From positions 13,942,469 to 14,006,468 of the forward strand of contig NC_088112.1 in NCBI RefSeq assembly GCF_036370855.1: a stretch of DNA of 64,000 nucleotides, in the 5' to 3' direction. Below are positions 11,618 to 24,900 of this stretch, in pieces. The number at the start of each line of letters is the position of its first letter. The first letter of the stretch is position 1. Position numbers and translations under genes: made by a program. The notes under the pieces are model-generated. The model searched no databases, was not told where the DNA came from, and was given only the letters and a program-made list of their open reading frames with translations. This DNA is from Dromaius novaehollandiae (taxonomy: Eukaryota > Chordata > Aves > Casuariiformes > Dromaiidae).

Positions 11618-11750
11618 ATATTACAGGCACTGATCCCACATTCACTGATGTAAGTGAAACCATCTGCGCCACAGATCTGGTCCGGAGCTTGGCCGGGGGG
11701 CCCCGACTGCCATTCTCAGCAGTGCCCCTGTGCTATGTGCTGCAGCTAAA
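11618..11750 (-). pseudogene. Decayed Kazal 'a' exon (psi-2)
   Basis: A 133-nt remnant of the 137-nt first-half Kazal exon. The 5' part reads C-S-T-stop-H-R-G-T-A-E-N-G and matches [12 protein letters not shown] of ovoinhibitor domain 1. The 3' part, in a shifted frame, reads I-C-G-A-D-G-F-T-Y-I-S-E-C-G-I-S-A-C-N and ends at a phase-correct GTCAGT donor. Disabling changes are a TAG stop, a net 4-nt deletion, and loss of cysteine in C-G-I-S. Clearly a dead copy of an ovoinhibitor-type domain. Confidence 0.85.
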
Positions 11751-12365
11751 CCGTAAAGGGAACAGAGACAAGCAGTAAAGCAATAAATTTCCAAATAGTC
11801 TTCATTCCTCAGTGGCCTTGAATGAAACTAGGGTTTAGCGTCTATGAATGAAAAATATGCAGGAAGAAATACAATATATGAACTCTTTTTGTTTGCAAAG
11901 CCACAGTATGTTTAAACTTCTGGGGCTGCACCTTGGCTGGTGAAAATCAGGAGAAGCCTTCTAGGCTAAGTGGGTGTTTGCCAGCTGGAGACTGGCCCCC
12001 TTTCGTTATTTCTTTTTGCTTTCTTCATATCTACTTGTTGATTAGTGGCAAGCATGCAACAGAAGCCTAGAGCATGGCAAACAATCAAAAAAACTGTATC
12101 AGACAATAACAAAAAGTGAGGGAACATTTCTGAGGGTGAATGTACTGAGATGGATGAAATGGGTGGATACTAGGATTATATTCTTTTAAATATAGAGGTC
12201 TAAGGTAATTTTTTAATCTTCAGACCTCAAACTATTTCCTCTGTTTCCAGCCAGTCAAATATACCTGTGGAACTGATACAATGAGTTCATATAATTATTT
12301 CTGGATTTCATTTATCTGAGGAGTATATAGTTATAAAAGTGGTAATAACAAGACCATTTAAATAT

Positions 12366-12471
12366 TCTCTTGGAAAGAGCGACAGTCATACATTAATATC
12401 TCCCTTGAATACTTCTATTCTTTTGGAAAGAGCAATAGTCATACATTAATATCTCTCTCAAATATTTTTAA
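12366..12471. repeat. 53-bp tandem duplication
   Basis: Two adjacent copies of TGGAAAGAGC...AGTCATACATTAATATCTC, offset 53 bp and differing at a handful of bases. Intergenic; no coding content. Confidence 0.8.
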
Positions 12472-12556
12472 TAGTTTCAGAAATCAGTGGGGTGAGCCAT
12501 GTGGTTACCAGGCACTCCCCAAGAGAGTGACAGAGTATCTAGGCCCATCCACATGC

Positions 12557-12576
12557 TCCTCCAGCAAATACAACAT
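12557..12576 (-). pseudogene. Decayed 20-nt mini-exon 2 (psi-2)
   Basis: Acceptor TTTCTTTCAG is followed by ATGTTGTATTTGCTGGAGGA, reading D-V-V-F-A-G with a preceding G. This matches the D-T-V-F-G-V-E mini-exon of ovoinhibitor at 9 of the first 12 bases, but the GTGAG donor is lost. Its distance to the psi-2 'a' exon (about 0.8 kb) equals that of the ovoinhibitor pair (about 0.76 kb), which supports a shared origin. A signal-peptide exon was not found upstream. Confidence 0.5.
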
Positions 12577-14291
12577 CTGAAAGAAAAGCTAACAAAAAGA
12601 CAAATTATGAGCAGACATCCTGTTGAAAATTATAGCTTTTTTTGGTAAAGCTTTTGAATGAAGTTTAGATACAAAGATTGTCAGTTATAGGTTTGTTGAA
12701 GTCACAGATGGGTGAGTGATTACGTATACCATGCTGATAAATGATGGGAAAAAATTCTCTTTCAGCCTAATATAAAAAAAACTATTTTAAAAGTATTGTT
12801 TTCTAAATCCCACTTATCAGTCAAGAAATTAAATGATTCACCTCACTTCTCTTTCTCTTCGTGTTGTAAGAAAAATCACTGTAGGCTCAGAAAACATTGA
12901 TAAGGCTATAAAGATAAATTGGACAAACAAGGAAGTGGAGAGGGCATTTATATTTCTAAAATATTGCCTCTGTGATTGGTACCAGTGCATTTACAAGTCA
13001 GAATTCCTGAGGGTCAAATGTGCATGGTGTGAAATATGTGGAAGATTGTCAGGCCCTGGAGTGGCTCAAGATCTCAGTCCACAGCCTCTGGAGCAGGCGG
13101 GAGGCAGCAGGGGGCTGCAGGGCAATATACGGAGCTGTACCCACTGCGTTTCACCAGTGGATTTTAGATGTCTGAACATCATACTGTGCCTTCGTAACAG
13201 GCACTGGCAAGCCACTATTTCTTCACTGCATCCTTGACTGAGGGTACAAGGCTGCATCCACAACTATTTCCATTCGTGGAGAGAGTGCTAAAATAATAGC
13301 CCATAGAAGCAGTCCTGAAAACCTGCCCTTGTGCCTGATCCTTTTAGTGCCCTTTTCTGAAAAAAAAACCTTTTCCTAGCATGCCAGTTTAATGGTCTTT
13401 GAGAGAAGCCTGACGATTTGGAAGCTGCTCTGGCTTTTGACCAAGCTGGGGAAGGAAGTCAGCTGCAGGACTCTGCAGCATTACACATTTGAAAAGCAAT
13501 AGAGTGGGCGGCTGGGTAGCACAAAAGCATCTGCCACCCTCATGGTGGAGATGGTTACTGAATATGCTTGCAGTTTGTCAAGCACTGAGCTCACAAGATG
13601 ATACCTTGGTGCTCCCCAGCACAGGAATCCACATATATCTATCTATCACCAAGCAGGCATCCAGCTCAGCTAGCTCTACCTTAAAACCACCTTTCAGATT
13701 TGTTAGTGACGCTTCACCCTGATATTGTTCTACCTCGCTCCTAAGCCGCAAGAGTTCAGCGCTTCCTCCTGAATGTGCCAGTCTTTGTCTGACGGTTGCT
13801 TCCTCATCAACATGAAGCAGAAAGAAATCATCTGATTAACAGATGCTCAGTAGAAACCCTGGAACAGCTGAAAACCGACTCTGAGGGACAGAAGACAGCT
13901 CTGTCAGTTAGGAGAAGGCTGCCCTACTTTTACAGACTTATATAGCTTCATAAAACAGCCCCTGCACCTGAGTGAATATATAAACTCCCATGTCAGGCTT
14001 TTCCCATTTTCTGGCCTAGTTTGGTGATTTATCCCATTATGTACTTCCACATTAAACCTATTGGTGAATACTGCGTGGATTGCTATGATTTCATCTCAGC
14101 TTTGAGATGTGCCTCTTCGAGTTCACGTTTTGCCTTTGGTGTCATCAGACAATGAGCTCTGCAGAGGCAGCTTTGGCAAGTCTGTGTCTGGCTAATGTCA
14201 GCGCAGATCTTAACAGCTTTACTACAAAAGCTAGTGATCAGAACTAAGCCTAAGTGAAAATATGCCAAAGTGCACAAAAATTTTATTCAGG

Positions 14292-14420
14292 TCTTATCTG
14301 TAAGTAGAGTTTATTTGAAAACCAAGTCACAGTTAAACTGGAATATATCAGCATGTTCTGCAAAAAAAATCTTAACAGCAAATGGCAAGGTTATATAAAC
14401 CAAAGGAACATTTACATTAG
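14292..14420 (-). promoter_or_regulatory. Shared upstream block, copy C
   Basis: Core has TCTTATCTG, AACCAAGTCACAGTTAAACT and CAGCATGTTCTGC. The right flank TATATAAACCAAAGGAACA parallels copy B. It lies about 1.7 kb on the 5' side of the psi-2 mini-exon, the same relation copies A and D have to living genes. Confidence 0.55.
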
Positions 14421-15720
14421 GACAGAGATTCAAGAAAAATACAATAAGCCATTGTTAGTTACAAATCATCTTGGAAAGTACATGCCAGCCACAAAATCTA
14501 ATAGCATGGCGGTACTAAGGCCTTATTCCCTGATACAATACCCAGAATATCTCCAAGTCTGGAACATTTGCCTTCAGCCTATTAATTTAGCCTGACAATT
14601 CAAAGAGTGACTTTCCAAGCAGGTCCAAATAATAGTGTTACTCTCTGGTAAACTGCAATAGGACATTGAATCAGGGAGGCTATAGCTGTAGTCTAGAAGT
14701 CCTTTAACCCCTAAATATTGGACTAGAAATAGTTTCAGCTTGGGGGACCTAGTGCAAACCTAGATGTGGTGGTCGTAACTATATTGCCAGCTCCCCCTAC
14801 CACCCTGCCATCCATATGGAGACAAAAGCGACAGAAAATATCATCACCCTGTCCTGAACTCTTTGGTCTCCTATATAGGCCAAAACATGACTATTTTGCA
14901 GAGTTGCTTTCCTATAGTTTGCCATATATTTTGTTAAAAGAGGTCACAGGCCCTCCTCTACATCCTTTTCCCTCTTGTATGGCTTTAGAAGTGAGGCAGC
15001 TGCAGTGATTTATTAGGGATGTCCCACACTACAGGTGTGATTTCTGCTCAGCTCCCGTGAGGCACTAGGCCTGGAGCTATTCTGCTGCATTAATAAATCA
15101 AGCGCTTTTGTGAGTGGACTTTTCTGCTCTCTGTGACCCTCAGTGTTCCCCTCCTGTAGTTTTTATCCTGTAACAGTACATGGCACTGAAGTCAAATCAG
15201 TGGAGACAGGCTTACATCACCTTTGCTGACAGCAGTTGCTGCCTTTTCCATGTGGCAGGCTGTGCAGACAGCACTGGCAGCAGGAGCCAGGACGGGGCAC
15301 CTCTCAGCTAGGCAGCAAGTTTCCCTTCCTAGTCAACAGCAATAAAGTACTCTTCTTGAGAGCAGGCCATCCACCTTGTTCTAGATATTGCACCTTGGAG
15401 GATCTGGACTATGCCCTCAGGGTGCCTGTTTCCCTGCACTGACTATAAAAAGGGAGTCCAGATGATGAGACCACATGGAGACACTAAGGGCTAGATGAGA
15501 CTAATCTTGCCAAGGAGACTGTAAGGAGTAAGGAAGTGCCTGGGAGCTCTACGGGGAGGCCAGGTCCCTTCTAGGAGTGGGGTCAGCACTGAGAGACAGC
15601 AGGAAAAAAGAGTTTGCTGGTGTGTCTGGTGGAGCGGGACGTCAATAGAAGAATGAATCCGCAGCACTGGAGGTACCATGTGAGGGGTGGAAGAATGTGT
15701 CATTAAAATAAGACAGAGAA
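14421..15720. other. Spacer 3' of ovoinhibitor
   Basis: No exon, Kazal remnant or transposon recognised between copy C and the ovoinhibitor poly(A) signal. Confidence 0.4.
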
Positions 15721-15735
15721 ATGTTGCCAAGTGAG

Positions 15736-15741
15736 TTTATT
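15736..15741 (-). terminator. Ovoinhibitor poly(A) signal
   Basis: AATAAA on the minus strand, 126 nt past the stop codon. Cleavage is expected near 15720. Confidence 0.8.
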
Positions 15742-15866
15742 GAACAAAAAGTGTTTCAGGAGATAGAAGGAAACAAGACAAGCTGAAGGAAACCTGTTAG
15801 GGAAGATCAGTCCATGGGGAGTCACAAACAAGAGAGTTTTTCTTCCTGAGCTGGGCTCCAGTGCAG

Positions 15867-15912
15867 TTAGCATTCTCTCTGAGCAATGACTGTGAGAGTC
15901 CTGTTGCTCTTC
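15867..15912 (-). CDS. OIH: Ovoinhibitor Kazal 7, second half and stop
   Basis: 46 coding nt after acceptor [25 protein letters not shown] at 15869-15867. The final residue is the sixth cysteine, the usual end for ovoinhibitor and ovomucoid. N-R-T is a glycosylation sequon. Confidence 0.94.
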
Positions 15913-18900
15913 CTGGTGAAAAAAGGAGAAGAGATGGATTAGACACAGAGCACATAGGGCACAGAAGCCCTGTTTCCCACTTCACTAGCACAAGAAATGT
16001 TGACTTAATCTTGCCTAGTGATGAAGAACATTCTCAAAATCTCAACTACTTCCTTTCATTATTATCATTCAAGGAAAGATACAAGATTTCACACACTTCA
16101 TATGGTCCAGCTGTTTCATGAAATACTTTTCCTATGCCCTGATGTGCTTCTGGAACAAATTGTGTGCTGGTGTACATGAGTAAAATGGCTTTGAAGTAAA
16201 ACCAGGAAGCCACATACAGATCCACAGAAATGGGTCCTTCATATTTTCCTTTAAAAACAAACCCTCATCTCCTTGCACAATTTATGGTGCACCAGAAACA
16301 TCCAGTGCATGCCCATAACCAGTCAGTCAAAACCATATTAAGGAAACAGGCCTGCATTTTCAGCAGGTGCAGGAAATGACCATGGAGAAGAGGGGATTTA
16401 TTTCTGTACATACAGGAATGCATTGCAGAAAGTACATTTGTTGCCATATGTTTTGCCATCGGAGCCACAGTGTGGTGTATATTCCAAGGTGCACACAGGA
16501 GAGGGTTTTTGGAAGCTGCTGCAATAATCCTGCAGACAGAGGAATGACAGAGATTTTGTGACCTGCCTGAGAGCAAACTGCGGTCCCCAGCAACAGGAAT
16601 GACATCACTCCAAGAAATGAGACTCTGTCTGTGAAATCATGATAATAACTGATTCAAAAAATTTCTTTCTGGTGGCAGGTGTGATCTCATACTATTCCTG
16701 TTCACTACCACACTCTTCCTTGCCCTGTTATGGAGCAATGGGATGGATGATGGCTGTTTTATGACCAGCATGAAATTCCCAGGTGATCTCCCCCAGTTTG
16801 TAATCCAGAGCAAGGCACAGCCTGCATGACTGTAACAGACATGGGCCCTGGCTCCTTGTTTCCATTTGTTCTCACTCACTTTTGTAATATCTTCTGCACA
16901 TCTTCCGTCATGTCTTTTTCTAAGACTGCTCCGATGCTCTCTGGAGGAAAGACATGCTGATGTTAGTGACAAAATTTGCCGTTATAACCGCAGTGTGAGA
17001 GCACAGCCTAACTTACATGTAGCATACAAGCGATTTTCAGATAAATTAGCTTAGCATCACCTGTGCCACATTAGCGTGCGATCTTATGGACAGGGGCCGT
17101 GTCTTTGGGACTAGTGGTCTTGCCAGCTGACACATGTCCCTTTGCAGGACTCAGGGCAGTGGCCCAGTCCTTGCTGAATGCCTGTCTCAAACACCAACCT
17201 GGGCAGCAGGGAAATGAGGGAGGCTGAAGGGACAGAGAAGGGAGTTGGCAGGTCCCGGTGGCATTCGGCTGCCCCATCCAACACAGGGTTTCAGATGCAG
17301 GCCTCGGCACACCACTCGGCATTCATGGGGACCTGTCAAAACCACAGCCAACACCAGTGCCCCCGGGAGAAGGGCACATACTTACAGATTGTGGGCACAC
17401 AGCACACATTCGCTGGCGTAAGTGATGCCATCGGTAGCACAGACAGGATTGTAGATCATTGTGCAGAGCATCAGCTGCCTCTTGTCATCTGTAACGACTG
17501 TTCGGTACTTGCTGCAGTTGAGCTGGGAAGCAAACACAGCAAAAGCTCTGGTACGGCCTCTGGTCTGCAAAACAGTGCCGAGGCACAACAACCCCGCTTA
17601 TGCCTCTGCCTTTTTGGATTAGCCATAGGATAAATTAGGGTTATATATTAACTCATTCTTCCATTGAAACCCAAGCAGTACTAACATGGCAATTTCTTTT
17701 CAGAGTCTTCAGCTGGAGAAGACTGGACCGAGGCTGAAGGGATATATCTCTCCCTCAGCTTTGTATTTATTGTGACGCCCTTATACCTCACCGAGCCTAC
17801 TACGATATTACAAAATGCAGCTTAACAACAATTTGCAAATCAAAATGGAATGATTTATCCACTCCCTACTAGAGAGCTGACCGCGACCAAGGAGTTCTTC
17901 ATGACCCACAAGAGCTGTGGGGGGGGATGTGCCAACAGGCCTTTTGTTCCAATGGGCTGGCTCCGAGTGTTGAAATCTGCCAGGAGGACTGACAGCAGCT
18001 GAGGCTGATTTACACCAGTTGAAGAACTGGCATTTTAGCACCCCTAGTTTCTCCAGTGTGATCTCTTCCTTACTGATTTATGTGTCTCACCCGGTCTGAG
18101 CACAGGGTGTACTGGGGAAACAAAGGATGACATTTCATACTCTGTTTGTATAGAAATGAAATATCTGACTCAGGATGTTGACTCTTTCAAACACATGCTA
18201 ATGAGACAGCTTTGTTTTTCTATTCCCCAGTGGGTGTAAATCATTTAGAGCTGGTCAAATATGGTTAATTTGGTATTTTTACAAGATTCATTGTTGGTAT
18301 ACATTAGATTACATTGCATTTGCTACAAAAACAGAGAGGGGTTTGAATCCCCTGGGACATTAGGAATCAACATTCAAAACAGGCACACTGATTTTCTAAT
18401 CTTTGCAAAACATCCTTTTGTAAAACTTAAGTCTCCAGAAAGAAGAAAGCACAGAGGCACCCTGGGGTCCTCTGTGTTCCCTTCCCATATTGCCAAAATA
18501 GACTACTAAGTTCCTGCTGCCACTGTGATAGACTGCTGTGGGAAAGGGATTTCTTCTCATAGTGCCTTAAATCATTTGTTACCTGTCTCATAATTCATTC
18601 CTTACCTGTCCTCCTTTCTTTCTTCTTAAGACTGTGTGCAGGAAGTGCACAATGTTCCTGTTGTCAGGAGGCGGGTATTTACCCGTGGAAGGAAGGACAG
18701 CATGAGCTATGTGACCCGGTGGAGGCCAGGCTATCAAAACCAGCCAGCACTTGTTCAAGTTATGCACTCAGCATCACCTCAAGCTCCTATCTTTCTTTAA
18801 GATTCACTTACTTGAGGAACTTCCTCTATGCATTTTCCATCATGCTTTTTGCCTACATTGGTTCCAAATTCTCTAGAAGAGAGAGAAAGTGGAGTTAAGA

Positions 18901-21900
18901 AAGCTCAGCGAGTGACTCTACCCCTCTTGGTCCAGGCAGCAGGTGCTTTGAAGGACTGTTGATCACTCAGCAGAGGATCTCCAGGTCTTACAAGTTATGG
19001 GCACACAGGGCGCAGTCATTGCTGTAGGTGACGCCGTCTGTTCCACAGACCTCGTGCAGGATGAAGGGGCAGCCTGTGATGGTTTCGCCGGATTTGGTAG
19101 TACCGGTCAGGTATCTGCTGCACTCAACCTGTGGAGATAAAATAGCAGAGCCAAGTCAGCCACTGTGAAATGAAAACATGTCTCATCTGCAGTCTGCCTG
19201 CTCTATTCCTCCAGATTTTAAAAGCTTCTGCTAGAGAAAAAATAGTTTTTTTTTTTTATTTTAGTCTTCCTTTAGAAATGAAGTAAATTTAGTTGGCTTT
19301 GGTATTGTCTGCTAACAGAAGGAAGAAAAGAAGAGCTGACAAGAAAGACCATTTCCCCAGATGAGTACATATGCAAGTTTTCCATGTCCTAAAGAAAATT
19401 AACTAGCTTTTAAAACAAACATTTCACCCAAGGAATTAGATTTAAAGGATTTTACATTAAGTCCAGTTTGACATAGAGTTAACTAAATCTGAGATTTAGT
19501 TTCAGCATTTTCAAAACAGCAGCGAGGAACATTTCACCCAATTGTGTTGTAAAAAGCTTTACAATATATAAAAAGTGGCACTTCAAATATTGGAGGATAA
19601 ACAGGCAAACTTTTATTGATAGCAGTGGAAGTCAGTCTACATTAGCTAAGCATCTGACCCTTCACTGTCATTTTGCATAGTTTCCCCAGTGTAATGCCTC
19701 TTATTACCCAAATTTTTTCACATCGTCCAAGGGCAAATTAAAGCAAAGATAACAGTGTCTTTATTATTCAAATCATATTGCATTCCCTCTGGGTGCATGA
19801 AGTTATTCTCAGTCCTTTAGAGCTGCTCTGCATATGCAGAATAAATGCATAGAGATATTATCAGCATGTATTGTTACTGTGGATGTTTATAAAGCTATTG
19901 CTGTATCTGTAGCTAGGAGCAGAGGTTTCCTGGCTAACTGGAGCATGAAGGTTTTCTAACCTGCCTGTATATTACAATGGAAATCCTAAAACTGAAAGAA
20001 TACACGGATATCTAACAGGGTCTTCTGCCTTCTTTTCCTACCATCCTAAAATAGGCTACCTGGTTCTTGGGCTGCTTCTAACAATTTCAGTTCAGAGATC
20101 TGCAGTACTGGGACATTTTGTTTCTGAAGTCCTGGGCTATTCCTGTTCTCTCCCGCCCTGATGTACAGTACGTTGGCAGCAGCTGCTGCAGGCAGCTAGG
20201 GAGCAATGCAGTGCCAGCACAAGGGCTGTGCAGCAACCCTCTGCGCATTTGGGAAGACAGATAGCTCAGCAAAGCCAGCCAGTGTTTCTGGAGACAGTAG
20301 GGAGAGTGGGCTATAGCACTTATTTTACATCTATTTAGACTTACTGGGAGACTTTTCTCCTTACATCTTCCATCATGACTCTTCTTAACGTCAGTTCCAT
20401 GTTCTCTGAAAGGGCAGAGTTTGGTGTTAGTGTGCTCACATGTTGGCGTGCTCACCATGTAAGCCCCAGGACACATAGGCACCAGAAAAACTGGACCTAA
20501 TTCGGAGCCAATAAATTTGATAAAGGAAGCATCTCACTGCCTAGTTAGCTATCTTCTCCCTGCCCTTAGCAAGCATAATCCTAAACAGTAACAGACATAT
20601 CAGGTCTCCTCACAGTGTGCTAGGTAGCAGTCCCACGTACCCTTTCCTCTGCCCAGATACCACAGCCCTCACAGAATGCGCAGACTGACATTTGGCCCCT
20701 CCACAGCTCCCCTGATAAGCACAAAAAGGGGGTCAGGGAAGAAAATCAAGGTGATGGGGCTTCAGGAGATTGAAAGATGAATAGAAATACATTTACAGAC
20801 ATGCTGATATTAAGAGAAGAGCTGGCTGGAGCACTAACCATGACTAGTCACTCCAAAGGGAAATCCTATGCTCAGTACTTACATGTTATGGGCACAGATG
20901 CCACACTCATTGTCATAGGTAAACCCATCTGTGCCACAGACTGGGAGTAGGATCCTCGGACAGCGTATCTGGGCTCTACTATCCTCGGTCACTTTTGATG
21001 GGTATTGACTGCAGTCAAGCTGCAAAAAGCAGGAGTATCAGCACTGAGGAATGTGAGCATGTGTTTTCTGAGACAAAACCATTTGTCTCCATGTCTTCTA
21101 TGTTTGGGTGCCAAGACAACACTGGTGTTGCATTTCAGCTCTTTCAAAACCAGCCTGAATCAGCTCTGCATGAATCTCCTCATGCACACAAGGAACTACG
21201 CAGTGCTGCATAGTTTGTGAGATATCCAACCACTAGTGCAACTAGCTAGGTCAATCTCAAATGCTGCCCAACTTTACTTCTGACTCCAGAGGTTTACAAC
21301 CTGAGCAAAACTGTTGGAAAAATAAGTCAGAAAACCAGAAAGAAGCAGTCCCACGTCATTCTGTACTACAGAAATAAATAAAAAAACCCACAACAAAATA
21401 GTGAAGCAAATTGGACTTTGCTGATAATGCAATTGAAGATCGTGTTCAAAGGAAGACCTGCGATCAAACTGACACTTCCACGTTTATGTGCTGGCGTGTC
21501 CTAGAAGTGAGTTTGGGGACCTGTCAGCTGATATTCCTGGAGCAAAACTTCAGGTGCACTCCATATACCAGAATACACCCCCCACTCCAAAGGTTGGCAT
21601 AGGCATGAATTTGTAATATAGACTCTGTGCCTAGCACAGTGGCTCACATGCAGCCCATCTGCCAGGGCTGTGTAGGCAAGGAGGGCCCAGATGACACCTG
21701 CCTCAAGACAGATGGGATTTGTAGGTGTCCTCAATGCAGGGTGCTCACAAGGCTTAGTGGACATGTGGAGAAAGCCAGGCTTCAGGCCAGATCACTTTCG
21801 GAGTAGAGGTAGCCTCAGGGAATCTTTCAGTTAATAGAAGCAAGAGGAGAAATATGCCTTATATTGTACTCACTGTAGGAATGTCCTGTTTGCATTTTCC

Positions 21901-24900
21901 ATCATGCCTTTTGCCAACATGGGTGCTGTGCTCTCTGGAAGAGGGAGACAATGAAGTTGAGGAACCTAATGCTTAAGCTCCTGGTCACATTCAGATGCAA
22001 AATGAATCAGATACAGCATAGAACAGATACCTGGCAAATTAAGGTTTCAGCCTCTACAGGAGTGTATCAAAATAGCTACATTATTCTACTCATTAACAAG
22101 CTCGTCACATCTTCTAAAAACATATAATTTATAGTGATATTCTGAACTATTCCTTCATCTGCTCAGTCACTGGCCAGCCTACAGACTAATCCAAAGAGCT
22201 GTCATCTGACTCTTCCAAGTTTCCCTTCATGAGCACAAAAAGGAAATCAGAAGGAAACTCAAGATAGACCCAAAAATAAGCCAGTTTCTAAGAGGCTTGA
22301 AGAAATAGGCATAAGCAGAAATATAAAAGGACTGTTACCAGGACTGCTAAGTGTTGCTGGTAACTTAGAAGGAATGCTCTATGTATGGCACTTACCCATT
22401 ATGGGCACAGATCCCACATTCATTATCATATGTAAAACCATCTGTGCCGCAAACTGGATGCAGGACCCTTGGACAGGATACTAATGTTTTGCCATCTTTA
22501 GTGACTTCTGTTGGGTACTGGCTGCAGTCAATCTATCAAAATAAGGAGAGTTAGATCTGGTAGAGCCATTGTTATGTGAGAAAAGTCCATGCAAAACCTT
22601 TCTGTTCTGTATCCCAGCCTTCATATTTTCTGTAACAGGACAAAGCCCTGAAACACTTAAACTAAATCTTCTATCAGAAATGGGATTTCTGAATATTATC
22701 CTAGTTATCTAGGAGTGCAGAGAAAGGACCCATCTTGGAAAAGGGATCCTTCAGACAGAAGGAACGTACAAAACTTTGGGCCCATTCTCATCAACAAAAT
22801 TCTCTTCAATTTGGTGGGAACCATTTTTCACCAGCTAGAAATCTGACTAGTATTGTTGTAGTTTGGGTTATTTTTCTCCCCTTTTCTCCAGTGCTGTGAT
22901 TACTTACTAGTTCAGATTTCATATATTTAAGCAATGGGATTTGAAAGGATAAAGAAGAAATGGTTAGCTGTCATTTGGAGAATGGACTTTCTACATCCCC
23001 AAATTTTTGTTCTGAAATATATAAGCTTTTCCTCCTGAGGCACCAGACTGTTCTGCCTCATGTAGAACTAATTATAAATATACAATAAGCTAAACGCTAT
23101 AAATATGTATGCTTAGTGCTCTTATGAGTTTCATTATGTCTGTGAAAACAACTAGCATGGGGTTTTTTTGAGTCCCTGTTGCAAAGGGTGGAGAAGCTTG
23201 TGATGTTCAGAAAGAAAACTGCCAGCCTGCACAACACACTGGCAAGGAAAATCCAGGACCCAAAGAACTGAATATGCCAGTCTCTTGGGCTTCCCCTTCC
23301 CTGGGCACAAAAGCCAGCTTAGTATGAAGGGAAGTGGACTGGACAGCACTGGGTGACTACAGCTTCTTACGCCATACTCATTTCCTGTCTCCTTTGAGTG
23401 GGGTGACCCTTTCTTTTGGGGCAAAGAGAATGTGAAATCCACTCTCACTTGCAGAAAGCCAGAGCCTGGGCTGGGACCCTTGTAAGCCCTGTCATATGGC
23501 ACTTTCACAATTTCCTAGGGAAGTCAGTGGCATTCTCTCTACTAACAGCAGTACAAGATGAATTTTGACTTCTATTGCACTTACCGAGACAATCTCATGC
23601 TTGCATTCTCCATCATACTTTTTACTAATGTTGGTGTGATGTTCTCTGGGAAAAAAGAGCTGCGTTGGTTAGGGAGCTCTGAGAGTAACTTTTTCTACTA
23701 CACTCTAGACACTGGGACAAAAAAGCAAGGTCCTGCTCATTGCGTGGGATGCTAGAACTGGCTAAATTTAATCTGAATATGTCCAGAGGATGGTAGCAGT
23801 CACTCTTTGAGCAGCACACACAGTATTTCCTTATCCTGCAGCATTACGAATACCACTGATGGGCTCATGGCCCTGCTCTGTGTTATCCTCTGGCTCTTTT
23901 GTGATTCCACGTATGAGCACAGAGGTTGCCGAAGACTGCTCAGGCTGGCTGGAGAAATTGCAAATAGATAGTTCCAGAGAGACCTACTGAGAACCCAGAC
24001 TGAAGAAAGACTAGTGTTTTAAAAGAAAACTTCTGAGAGCCCTAAATATTGCTAACTGTCCAGAGAGGAGGTTCTATGCACACCACTTACTCATTATAGT
24101 CACAGATCCCACATTCGTTGCTGTAAGTGAGGCTGTCAGAGCCACATACTGGTTCCAGTATCCTTGGACAGGCTACCAGGACTTCACCATCTTTTTTAGT
24201 CCTACGGTATCTACTGCAGTCAACCTTGAAAAAACAGCAGTAATAGAACAGAATTCACTTTTGATATGAAGAAATAATGCTTCTTTATAGTGTCCTTATT
24301 CTGTCTCAGCCTTTGGGGCTCCAAAAGCAGTTGGAGCCAATTCTGTGGGAATTCTCTCACACTGAAGAAAATGGCATAGAAAGAAGGACTGTTCATTCTG
24401 GCTTTATGAGGTCCTTCATGAGGTCTTACTGGAACTAACTAGGCTGTGAGACCAAACCTTCAGTCGACGTGACATTTTCATTTTATTCCTGATTCCAGAG
24501 GCTAGGAGTCTGCACTAGAAAAACAGAGAGACATAGTACCATATGGCACGTAAAACTTTCTGGGCCTTGGCTATCACCATTTTTTAATTCCCTTTGGACT
24601 GTGCAGACCAATGTTTTATTTCCCTTTGGACTGTGTTCCTCTTATATGGTGGCTGCACTTTTACAGCCAACAGAAGTCTTCCATGGACACCAGCAGAGTA
24701 AGATTTTGCCTTGCTATTACGCTTACCTGAATAAGTTTCTGCTTGCATTCTCCATCATGCTGTTTAGCAACATGGCTACTGTGTTCCCTAGAAGAAGAAG
24801 ATGATTTGTGTCAGGGATTGTGGAGAGCAGCCATCGCCTCCAGACTGGAAGTGTTGGTGCCTAGGTGCTAACTCATATGCTCCTCTGTGCCTTTTGGGGC

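Noticed and set aside
17178-17633. 151-codon plus-strand open frame
   Set aside because: Antisense shadow of the ovoinhibitor domain 6 'a' exon.
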